Shown here one piece after another: positions 7,965 to 13,813 of a DNA stretch of 13,813 nt; the stretch's first letter is position 1, and each line of letters begins with the position of its first letter. This stretch comes from Nitrososphaerota archaeon. Its GTDB lineage: Archaea > Thermoproteota > Bathyarchaeia > Bathyarchaeales > Bathycorpusculaceae. Below the pieces are notes generated by a model that saw nothing but the letters and a program-made list of their open reading frames with translations, made no database searches and was not told where the DNA came from. Location of the stretch: the NCBI GenBank assembly GCA_031282985.1, contig JAITCR010000004.1, positions 1-13,813 of the forward strand, read 5' to 3'. The position numbers and the translations under genes are program-made.

Positions 7965-8131
7965 TTAACATTTCTCCTGAGAGGGTTTATTGGTAAGTAA
8001 AGGGGCACAAATTTTGCCTCATTTGGTCTTGCTTACAGGTTGATAGATTTACAATTTAATAAGCTTTAACTGAACACACTATTTAACTGCAAAAAATGGC
8101 AGATAGCAAAAAAATGAAATGGTAAAAATTT
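7965..8131. terminator. intergenic region: terminator of the DUF2096-like gene, leader of paralog 4
   Basis: Just after the minus-strand stop at 8132, the minus strand carries T-runs at 8114-8108 (seven T) and 8096-8091 (six T), consistent with archaeal poly-T termination. Nearer paralog 4 there are AT-rich TATA candidates on the minus strand around 8055-8065, which would imply a leader of some 60 nt. No clear riboswitch fold or ORF is visible. Confidence 0.35.
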
Positions 8132-8650
8132 TTAGGCGAGTTGGGCGGCTATTTGTTTGACAAATGCTTTAACGTCACCAAGTTGGCCATGTATCACAAG
8201 ATGCTTGTAGTCTTGTTTGTTAACAGTTAAGTGCCATTTTTCAGCTAATTTAAGCACGTACTCCTCAGGCAGTTTGTTATCTGTTTCAATTCGAATCCAT
8301 TGTTGGTCGCGAGGCACACCGACTACAAATCTGCCTTCAGTCATAGCAGCGGTTTCTTCTTTAATTACTTGTTGTGAATTGGCTTCTTTTAGATATTTGA
8401 GCCATTCATTTACTATGTTTGGTTCAAAGACCATCTGAGCTTGATCTATAAGGTATGCTTCAACATTTGTAGTGTATGCTTCAGCTTTTGCTACAACATC
8501 CTCTGAAGCATCTGTACTGTGTAATAATTCAATCATAGAGCGTGCTGCTCGTAAGTCCTCAAAAATGTTTGCGGAAATTGGAACATCTTTTTTTAGGAGT
8601 ACCATTAGGAGGTCTTCAAGAATTTTCCAAACAGTCATAGTGTGACCCAT
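8132..8650 (-). CDS. DUF2096-like archaeal protein of unknown function
   Basis: A 172-residue soluble protein. Residues 5-90 look all-helical (WKILEDLLMVLLKK, then FEDLRAARSMIELL and AYLIDQAQMVF). Residues 107-122 read RFVVGVPRDQQWIRIE, followed by an alpha/beta region ending in LVIHGQLGDVKAFVKQIAAQL. From memory this arrangement matches the archaeal DUF2096 family, which has no known function, and length is typical. There is no signal peptide, metal-binding cluster or membrane segment. Met5 (8638) is an alternative start; neither has a clear Shine-Dalgarno motif. A TTTAAA box at about 8698-8691 on the minus strand would give a leader near 20 nt, so the gene probably has its own promoter and is separate from thymidylate synthase. 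Confidence 0.7.
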   Translation of the reverse strand: MGHTMTVWKILEDLLMVLLKKDVPISANIFEDLRAARSMIELLHSTDASEDVVAKAEAYTTNVEAYLIDQAQMVFEPNIVNEWLKYLKEANSQQVIKEETAAMTEGRFVVGVPRDQQWIRIETDNKLPEEYVLKLAEKWHLTVNKQDYKHLVIHGQLGDVKAFVKQIAAQLA

Positions 8651-8742
8651 AAGAGTAAACCGGCCAAGTTAGTTAGTTAGAACTGTTAAGGTTTAAAAAC
8701 AATTACTGAAAAACGTTGTTTAGCAGCAGACAATTTTTAAAG

Positions 8743-9465
8743 TTAGGTTTCTTTTTTGTCAGTTATTGTTTTAGCCATGCGTTTTGTGTTATCTTTAGGT
8801 TCAAGTAGTTCCTTTATGAGGTTGTATTGGCGTTGGTAAATGTGGCAGTTTTTGCTATGGAAAATCAGTTTGCCGGGTTTCAAAGATAAGCCGCCTTTGG
8901 TGTTTATTTCGTCAACAAATGCTTCGTTGAAGAGTTGTAATCCGGCAATGTTTGCGGGTAAACCGCCAAAGGCGTCCCAGCTACGGAAGTAACAAGTTAA
9001 GTGTAGTTTGCCGTCTGAAACTTCTGTGTCAATTAAGCTTAAACAGGGTGGCTCGCTTTTTTTGTTATTTTCGTCAAACTTTTTGATATCACTTGGAAGC
9101 CTAATTACCATAGTAACTTGACGATCTCTTTGCTCTTCTGCATAGCGTTTTATAGCTTGTTCAATTTGGTTAATAGGATTATTTAAACGACTGCCGTAAG
9201 TATAAGTTTCATCTTCCTGTTTCTCGCCACACCACAAATATTCAAGAGCATAACCTTGAACATATTTGAAGTCACATGACGCCTTATCACTTACAAGGGG
9301 CCTATTTTCGGGATGTTCAATTTCAATTGTAAGGTTTAGTTTTTTTGTTTCTGTTTCTTCAGAACCAAATCCAACAGGAAAAATATCGCCCTCATACCAA
9401 ATTCTGCTTAAAGCTTTAAACCAAGCATCAGGACAATCAAATGCTGAAATCTTTATATGCTTCAT
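8743..9465 (-). CDS. thyA: thymidylate synthase (archaeal ThyA-type)
   Basis: Makes dTMP from dUMP by reductive methylation with a methylene-tetrahydropterin cofactor. Counting from the upstream TTG at 9492, the catalytic residues line up with E. coli ThyA: C150 in EPPCL (C146), R170, S171 and D173 in FRSWD (R166, S167, D169), N181 in LPANIAG (N177), and H217/Y219 in HIY (H207/Y209). The N-terminal third diverges from bacterial ThyA, as in the methanogen-type enzymes. I prefer the ATG at 9465 (240 residues): it has GGAG 9 nt upstream and a leader of about 35 nt from the TATA box at 9521-9530. The longer TTG form (9492, 249 residues) would leave almost no leader. The C-terminus ends in a charged 15-residue tail. 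No flavin-dependent ThyX is seen here. Confidence 0.85.
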   Translation of the reverse strand: MKHIKISAFDCPDAWFKALSRIWYEGDIFPVGFGSEETETKKLNLTIEIEHPENRPLVSDKASCDFKYVQGYALEYLWCGEKQEDETYTYGSRLNNPINQIEQAIKRYAEEQRDRQVTMVIRLPSDIKKFDENNKKSEPPCLSLIDTEVSDGKLHLTCYFRSWDAFGGLPANIAGLQLFNEAFVDEINTKGGLSLKPGKLIFHSKNCHIYQRQYNLIKELLEPKDNTKRMAKTITDKKET

Positions 9466-9520
9466 ACGCAGGTTCTCCAAAACACCCTTCAAGTAATATT
9501 ATTTAATCTACGGCTTTCCA

Positions 9521-9530
9521 AAAATATAAG
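9521..9530 (-). promoter_or_regulatory. TATA box of thyA
   Basis: The minus strand reads CTTATATTTT here. Transcription about 26 nt downstream would start near 9500, giving a roughly 35-nt leader that includes the GGAG motif before the ATG at 9465. Confidence 0.5.
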
Positions 9531-9549
9531 TCTAACAGTAAGTAAAAAC

Positions 9550-9751
9550 CTGTCTCAACAAGTTCTTAACTATCATTAGACCTTAGGCGTTATTGGTGTT
9601 TAGTGGCAGGTCGCGTATTTTGTTGGCTGATTATTGCAATATTTGTGCTTTAGACGCATATTTTTTGCATCATTCGCGTAGTTTATACACAGTTTTAGAA
9701 TCGACAAATAATAACGCCTAAGGTCTATTGTACAAAATTTGTTGAGGACAG
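9550..9751. mobile_element. MITE-like element with long terminal inverted repeats
   Basis: Two arms face each other around a 115-nt centre. The inner 18 nt are a perfect inverted repeat: TAGACCTTAGGCGTTATT at 9577-9594 and its exact complement at 9710-9727. Similarity continues outward with small indels to CTGT-CTCAACAA at 9550-9561 and TTGTTGAG-GACAG at 9739-9751, making imperfect arms of about 42-45 nt. The centre resembles the repeat at 13511-13594 and, read on the minus strand (stop at 9600), encodes a broken Cys-containing peptide like that of the second copy. The element fills the gap between the thermosome 3' end and the thyA promoter. The simplest reading is an internally deleted insertion sequence; a long-stem structured RNA is the alternative. 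No clear target-site duplication was found. Confidence 0.55.
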
Positions 9752-9799
9752 CTATTAAAACGAGCAACCAAAAGAAAACAATCAAAGGAAGCAAAATTG

Positions 9800-9820
9800 A
9801 ATTTAAAAATTACAAAAAGA
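9800..9820 (-). terminator. poly-T terminator region of the thermosome gene
   Basis: Directly after the TAA stop at 9829 the minus strand has T-rich tracts (T5 at about 9817-9813 and T5 at about 9809-9805) without a hairpin, as expected of an archaeal intrinsic terminator. Confidence 0.35.
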
Positions 9821-9828
9821 AATGTGGG

Positions 9829-11490
9829 TTAGTAAGGCATTCCGCCCATACCACCCATACCACCCATACCACCCATACCCGGAGGCATTGGAGGCATTTT
9901 GCTACCGCCTTTGATGCTTATTAGGTCATCAATTTTGAGTATCATGTTAGTGGCTTCTGTGGCAGATTTGATAACTTGTTGTTTGACGCGTAGGGGTTCG
10001 ATAATCATTTTGGTACACATACAGGTAATTTTGCCTGTGTTGACATCGATGCCCATGTTTTTGCTGTCTTTCTTTTCATGTTCACTGCGTAGTGCAACCA
10101 TGATGTCTATAGGGTCTATACCAGCGTTTTCTGCGATGGTTAAGGGAATTGCTTCCACTGCATCGGCAAATGCTTCAATTGCAAGTTGTTCACGACCACC
10201 CACTTTAACTGCATATGCGCGCAAGCCTTTTGCAAGTTCAGCCTCTGGTGCACCGCCACCTGCAACAATTTTACCGTCTTCAATTACGTTTCGAACTACG
10301 CATAAACCGTCGTGTAGACTACGTTCTGCCTCATCGATTACATGTTTTGATGCGCCGCGGATAACTATTGTTACAGCTTTGGGGTTTTTGCAGTCACGGA
10401 CATAGAGGAGTTTATCGTCACCGATTTTAACTTCTTCAACACATTTAGCGTTACCTAATGTGTCTTTTGTGAGGTCTTTTACACTTGCAGCGATGCTTCC
10501 GCCTGTTGCGCGAGAAAGTTTTTCGATATCACTACTGCTGACGCTTTTAACTGCTAGTATACCAGCTTTTCCAAGAAAGTGCAATGCCATATCATCTATG
10601 CCTTTTTCGCAGAAGACAACATTTGCACCAGACTTTTGAATGGTTGTAACCATGTCCTTTATCATGCGTTCTTCTTCATCTAAGAAGAGCTGCATTTGGT
10701 CAGGGCTTTCAATGTTAATTTTAGCGTCGAATTCTGTTTTTTCTATTTCAATTTTAGCATTAAGTAGAGCAATTTTAGCATTGTCGATGATTTTTGGCAT
10801 TTGTGAGCTTGCTACTTCTTTATCAAGAACCATACCTTTGACTAATTCAGACTCGTCAAGGCTTTTACCGTGTTTTTTAACCACCTTAATTAAGTCAAGA
10901 TCAGCTTTGTATTTGTCACCAACTTTTTCGGCAACTTGTTTGACTGCGTCAACAAGCAGTTTTGTGAAATGTTCTTGAGCAATATTGATACCTTTACTGT
11001 GAAGAGAAGTCATAGCTATTTGTCTAATAGTTTTATCATCTTCAAACTTTACGGGCATTGCAATGTTGTCAAGAATTTCTTGGGCTTTTTCACTTGCTTT
11101 CTTGAAACCGTCAATAATAACTATTGGGTGCACATTTCTATCAAGTAAACTTTCAGCTTTAGAGAGTAACTCACCTGACAAAACAACAGCAGTCGTTGTA
11201 CCGTCACCAACTTCGTTATCTTGAGCTTTTGCTACTTCTACAAGCATTTTTGCCGCTGGATGTTGAACATCAAGCTCTTTCATTATAGTTGCACCATCAT
11301 TTGTAATTGCAATGTCGCCCATACCAGTTACAAGCATCTTATCCATACCGCATGGACCTAACGTGGTTTTCACTGTTTCAGCTACAATTTTTGCAGCCAT
11401 AATGTTACTTCTATGTGCTTCACGACCAATTGTTCTTCCGGTACCTTCTTTTAGTACTAGAATTGGAACTTGTCCACCTTGTGTTGACAT
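9829..11490 (-). CDS. ths: thermosome subunit (group II chaperonin)
   Basis: ATP-driven cytosolic protein-folding chaperonin subunit, assembling into a double ring with a built-in lid. In numbering from the TTG at 11502, the equatorial domain has TLGPCGMDKM (47-56), NDGATI (68-73) and GDGTTTAVVLSGELL (99-113); GGGAPE lies at 415-420 and NAGIDPIDIM at 459-468. The tail is the typical GGM repeat ending in PY. I choose the ATG at 11490 (553 residues) because GGTGA lies 5 nt upstream; TTG (11502) and GTG (11499) are possible earlier starts. A TATA box with a purine-rich BRE-like stretch lies upstream. Oddities are Cys where Arg or Lys is usual in TLGPxGMDK, and a CMC motif (C494, C496) shortly before IEPLRVK. 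Only one subunit gene is in the window. Confidence 0.95.
   Translation of the reverse strand: MSTQGGQVPILVLKEGTGRTIGREAHRSNIMAAKIVAETVKTTLGPCGMDKMLVTGMGDIAITNDGATIMKELDVQHPAAKMLVEVAKAQDNEVGDGTTTAVVLSGELLSKAESLLDRNVHPIVIIDGFKKASEKAQEILDNIAMPVKFEDDKTIRQIAMTSLHSKGINIAQEHFTKLLVDAVKQVAEKVGDKYKADLDLIKVVKKHGKSLDESELVKGMVLDKEVASSQMPKIIDNAKIALLNAKIEIEKTEFDAKINIESPDQMQLFLDEEERMIKDMVTTIQKSGANVVFCEKGIDDMALHFLGKAGILAVKSVSSSDIEKLSRATGGSIAASVKDLTKDTLGNAKCVEEVKIGDDKLLYVRDCKNPKAVTIVIRGASKHVIDEAERSLHDGLCVVRNVIEDGKIVAGGGAPEAELAKGLRAYAVKVGGREQLAIEAFADAVEAIPLTIAENAGIDPIDIMVALRSEHEKKDSKNMGIDVNTGKITCMCTKMIIEPLRVKQQVIKSATEATNMILKIDDLISIKGGSKMPPMPPGMGGMGGMGGMGGMPY
9842..9877 (+). repeat. short tandem repeat, 4 x 9 bp, in the thermosome tail
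   Basis: Four adjacent 9-bp units of CCACCCATA (the first differs by one base). On the minus strand they encode the Met-Gly-Gly repeats of the thermosome C-terminus. It is a coding microsatellite and can vary in copy number between strains. Confidence 0.85.
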
Positions 11491-11550
11491 AATATTCACC
11501 AAATATACTTTCTAATTTGAGATTTAGTAAATTGGAACAAGTGAAAAGAA

Positions 11551-11565
11551 CATATAAATTTTTCC
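11551..11565 (-). promoter_or_regulatory. TATA box and BRE-like element of the thermosome gene
   Basis: The minus strand reads GGAAAAATTTATATG across this span: a purine-rich BRE-like start followed by a TTTATATG TATA box. Transcription about 26 nt downstream would begin near 11528 and leave a leader of about 38 nt before the ATG at 11490. The 250-nt intergenic region (11503-11752) otherwise holds only the 3' flank of sua5; no further gene was recognised. Confidence 0.55.
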
Positions 11566-11752
11566 AGTGTACAAATGAACAAATAAAAGACCAAACAGCC
11601 GAAAATAAAAAAACATACAAAAATAAAGAGTTAGTTTCAGTCTTTTCGCGGCGAGAGATGTACATGTTACTACAATATTGCCATATTTTGAAGCCGAGGT
11701 TGCTTTTTATACAGATGCTGTTTCAACACGTTTATACTTAATGTTGATCATG

Positions 11753-12835
11753 TTAAACTTTAATGATATGGTAATTTGAAGCTTTTCGTAAGCGGTTCAT
11801 AACTGCTAAACCCATACCATCTAAAGGGACACTCTCTGCTAAAATAACATCAACAGAATTTTCGTTAAATTCACGTAACACTTTAAACAGTTCCTTCGCA
11901 ACCATATCGAGGTCAAAACGGCTTCCCATAGACTTTACCACATGCGCAGAATATCCTTTTTGGGTTTCATCTGTTGCCAATATACCCACTTTTTTGCCTT
12001 CACCGCTATATTGCTCAGATAATGTTGTAATTTTAGAAATTATTGCCTGCACTGTGCCTTCGACTAGTAGCATTTCTGCGTTTGGTGCATAATGTTTATG
12101 CATCATACCAGGAGAGCGAGCACACTCAACTTTAACATCTTGCTCAGAGGTAACAAATGAGTGTAGCACTACAGTAGGTAGCACTGTTTTGATATTTTCA
12201 AAAGTTGTCCCACCAGGCCTTAACAACAATGGGGGATCAACGCTTAAATCTAGAACGGTAGATTCCACACCAATACTTGTTGGGCCTCCGTCAAGGATTA
12301 CATCGATTTTACCATTCAAGTCATCGTAAACATGTTGTGCAGTGGTTGGACTGGGTTTTCCTGAAAGATTTGCACTAGGCGCAGCAATTGGAGTGCCACT
12401 TTGTTTAATTAAAGATAACGCAACGTTATGATTAGGCATTCGTATTGCAACGGTGTCTAAACCTGCAACAGATTCTTTATGTATTGTTTCAGAACGTTTG
12501 AATATCAAGGTTAGAGGTCCAGGCCAGAAATGTTTCATTAACAGCTCTGCATTTTTTGGCACCTCTTGTACAAGCTGATAAACCTGGCAAGTATCAGCTA
12601 TATGTAAAATTGGAGGATTATCCAGAGGTCTATTTTTAGTTTTAAACAAAGCTAAAACTGTAGTACTGTTCAAAGCATTCGCGCCTAAACCATAAACAGT
12701 TTCAGTTGGAAAAGCAACTAAACCACCCTCTTGAATAATTTTTGCTGCTACACGAATTTTTTCAGCCTCAGGATTTACAGAGTTAACCTCAAGGATAACT
12801 GTTTTAGAACCGCCGACCAGTTTAATAATCAACAC
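11753..12835 (-). CDS. sua5: L-threonylcarbamoyladenylate synthase, two-domain Sua5
   Basis: Forms threonylcarbamoyl-AMP from threonine, bicarbonate and ATP, the first step of the universal tRNA t6A37 modification. The YrdC domain spans about 22-215: FPTETVYGLGANA (42-54), KNRP (67-70), WPGPLTL (104-110), SANLSGKPSPT (154-164) and ESTVLD (191-196). A linker leads through SPGMMHKHYAP (241-251) into the C-terminal Sua5 domain (about 255-360). The 360-residue length separates it from single-domain YrdC/TsaC. The start is a GTG at 12835, with a TATA box (TATAAAT on the plus strand at 12872-12878) about 40 nt upstream, so the leader is short. The first 15 residues are poorly conserved, so a slightly later start is possible. 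The gene stands alone, divergent from the cobZ candidate. Confidence 0.93.
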   Translation of the reverse strand: MLIIKLVGGSKTVILEVNSVNPEAEKIRVAAKIIQEGGLVAFPTETVYGLGANALNSTTVLALFKTKNRPLDNPPILHIADTCQVYQLVQEVPKNAELLMKHFWPGPLTLIFKRSETIHKESVAGLDTVAIRMPNHNVALSLIKQSGTPIAAPSANLSGKPSPTTAQHVYDDLNGKIDVILDGGPTSIGVESTVLDLSVDPPLLLRPGGTTFENIKTVLPTVVLHSFVTSEQDVKVECARSPGMMHKHYAPNAEMLLVEGTVQAIISKITTLSEQYSGEGKKVGILATDETQKGYSAHVVKSMGSRFDLDMVAKELFKVLREFNENSVDVILAESVPLDGMGLAVMNRLRKASNYHIIKV

Positions 12836-12871
12836 CTCACTTCTGCTTTAACCTCTACCAGACACGATTTC

Positions 12872-12878
12872 TATAAAT
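12872..12878 (-). promoter_or_regulatory. TATA box of sua5
   Basis: The minus strand reads ATTTATA. Initiation about 26 nt downstream (near 12848) gives a leader of roughly 14 nt before the GTG at 12835. The 175-nt divergent gap to the cobZ candidate also contains a plus-strand CTTTAAAA box at 12969-12976, suitably spaced for the ATG at 13011. Confidence 0.45.
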
Positions 12879-13010
12879 GTTTATGCTAATACAAACATTT
12901 TTGTTTCCACAACATTTTACTTAGCTATAACACAGTTAAAACACAACAAAATAGAAAAAATGATAAAACTTTAAAACAAACAATTCAGTAAAACGATAGA
13001 GATATTTATT

Positions 13011-13493
13011 ATGACAAACAAAGAGAAAACGCCGATGCTAAAATGGCTCAAACAACACAACATTACTATGCAAGACCTCATTGACGCAGCACTTGAAATG
13101 TACGTACCACATCCAGGTATTGAAACACCCCAAAAAGCCGCCAAAATTTTAGAAGAAGAAATCATTACAGCACTTTCAGATCCAAACGTAGCAACTTTAA
13201 TTACAGCAGCCTTCCACGCACAAGAAGACGCCGAAAAAGGTCTAATCCCTGGCTTAACCATAGAATATTTTATGGGCCGACCGGGATTAGTTGCAGACGA
13301 ACTAATAGGGATAGCTATTTCTACATACATCGCCGGCGCAAAAGGCATGTTTGAATATGTCCGCTTCGACCAAGCAAAACCAGGCATACTCAAAAAACTT
13401 GGACCACTAACAAACGACCCCATAGGCGCATTAATCGCTGGCGCATCCTCAAACATGTACACCCGCTCAGTCAAAGATAAAAAAAGCATTTAA
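13011..13493 (+). CDS. cobZ: CobZ-like alpha-ribazole phosphatase (PgpA family)
   Basis: A 160-residue soluble protein of the PgpA-like fold (PF04608). VPHPGIETPQKAAK (32-45) matches the N-terminal PGTxGS..A region of PgpA. VADELIG (94-100, acidic pair D96/E97) matches the catalytic DExIG. YVRFDQAKPGILKKLG (116-131) and NDPIGALIAG (135-144) match the FRxxDxxKPxPI and DDxxAG motifs. There are no membrane segments, unlike bacterial PgpA. Stand-alone soluble archaeal members include Methanosarcina CobZ, which dephosphorylates alpha-ribazole-5'-phosphate (or the corresponding cobalamin phosphate) late in cobalamin assembly. A phosphatidylglycerophosphatase role is the alternative. The ATG at 13011 is preceded by a GAGAT-like motif. 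No other cobalamin gene is in the window, but four B12-domain proteins lie upstream. Confidence 0.7.
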   Translation: MTNKEKTPMLKWLKQHNITMQDLIDAALEMYVPHPGIETPQKAAKILEEEIITALSDPNVATLITAAFHAQEDAEKGLIPGLTIEYFMGRPGLVADELIGIAISTYIAGAKGMFEYVRFDQAKPGILKKLGPLTNDPIGALIAGASSNMYTRSVKDKKSI

Positions 13494-13510
13494 CACTACG
13501 CATTTCAAAT

Positions 13511-13594
13511 ATTAGACCTTAATACTAATTAGAGTTTTGTTGGTAAATCGGAAGGTTCTATTAGCATACTGGCACATTATTTGCCTTTTAGGCT
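13511..13594. repeat. second, diverged copy of the 9575-9657 repeat
   Basis: Both segments begin with ATTAGACCTTA (13511-13521 and 9575-9585) and stay alignable by eye, with scattered substitutions and small gaps, through TTATTTGCCTTTTAGGC here and TATTTGTGCTTTAGACGC there. Similarity may extend another 30 nt. No matching inverted end is visible within the rest of the window, so this copy either continues beyond the edge or has lost an end. Confidence 0.45.
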
Positions 13595-13811
13595 GTTTAA
13601 ATGCTAAATTATAGCAATGCGATTTTAAATTGGCATATCCACAATGCTTAAAATATCCTTTATCATCAGACGCAACACACTCGATAGCTTTTATCAACGC
13701 AACTTGTAACTCCACCTCAAACTTAATCCACAACTTCCAAATCATCACCTCCACCTTAGACCAAACAAACCCAATCAAATTCAAATCAGAAAAATACACA
13801 AACAAAAACAC
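13512..13811 (-). pseudogene. degenerate zinc-ribbon (transposase-like) fragment, open to the right edge
   Basis: An open minus-strand frame of up to 99 codons reaches the window edge and stops with TAA at 13512. Its second half reads like the N-terminal zinc ribbon of an insertion-sequence transposase, with HCGYAN (56-61), a second Cys at 66, then KRQIMC80 and ANRTFRF (83-89). The pattern resembles CxxC...KxxQxxCxxCxRTF, but the first and last cysteines of a full ribbon are missing (Phe54 and Ala83 in those places) and the frame ends right after it. The 3' end of the frame overlaps a segment similar to the inverted-repeat element at 9550-9751. I read it as a decayed or truncated transposase; a small genuine zinc-finger gene is possible. 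Confidence 0.35.
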
Positions 13812-13813
13812 AA

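Noticed and set aside
7965..8131. cobalamin riboswitch upstream of radical SAM paralog 4
   Set aside because: The region is short and AT-rich, and I see no B12-box-like conserved segment on the minus strand. Such riboswitches are also rare in archaea.
9600..9794. 64-codon minus-strand frame between thyA and the thermosome gene
   Set aside because: It runs through both the centre and the right arm of the inverted-repeat element and has no Shine-Dalgarno motif. It is better explained as a decayed zinc-ribbon remnant.
9842..9877. short regularly repeated units considered as a CRISPR array
   Set aside because: The 9-bp units are contiguous with no spacers, and they encode the GGM tail of the thermosome.
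11420..11665. 81-codon minus-strand frame across the thermosome start
   Set aside because: It overlaps the thermosome promoter and N-terminus in another frame, and its hydrophobic, Phe/Tyr-rich peptide is what AT-rich noncoding DNA gives.
12971..13489. 172-codon minus-strand frame opposite the cobZ candidate
   Set aside because: The plus-strand protein carries the full set of PgpA-family motifs, while the antisense peptide is Ser/Ala/Pro-rich with no family resemblance.

Overview
The window looks like a low-GC archaeal chromosome segment. The archaeal markers are a group II chaperonin (thermosome) with a GGM-repeat tail, an archaeal-type thymidylate synthase, a DUF2096-like archaeal protein, a PgpA-like CobZ candidate, a two-domain Sua5, TATA-box promoters 25-30 nt before inferred starts, and mixed ATG/GTG/TTG starts with Shine-Dalgarno motifs. 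A TACK-group anaerobe such as a Bathyarchaeia member would fit, but that is an inference from gene content and was not tested.

Layout: (1) Positions 1-111 may hold the 3' end of a plus-strand gene. (2) Positions 144-7964 form an accessory-looking island with four paralogous cobalamin-binding-domain radical SAM proteins, all on the minus strand. The first three run as a probable operon (4522 down to 144). The fourth (7964-6591) is followed after 12 nt by a ferredoxin-domain aldo/keto reductase-like protein. A class I SAM methyltransferase (4790-5497, plus strand) sits between the two blocks and overlaps the 3' end of the reductase gene by 14 bp. (3) Positions 8132-12835 hold minus-strand housekeeping genes: a DUF2096-like protein, thymidylate synthase, thermosome and Sua5. 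(4) A plus-strand cobZ candidate (13011-13493) follows. (5) Two related degenerate repeats lie at about 9550-9751 and about 13511 to the right edge. The first has long terminal inverted repeats.

How the parts may work together: the four radical SAM proteins have the B12-domain plus CxxxCxxC layout of class B radical SAM enzymes, which methylate unreactive carbons or perform C-C bond and ring chemistry on lipids, tetrapyrroles or natural products. Together with a SAM methyltransferase and an Fe-S redox protein, they suggest a multi-step tailoring pathway. A lipid or isoprenoid substrate is possible but unproven. The CobZ candidate, a late cobalamin-assembly enzyme, lies about 5 kb away in a separate transcription unit. 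It fits a cobalamin-using cell but is not evidence of one operon.
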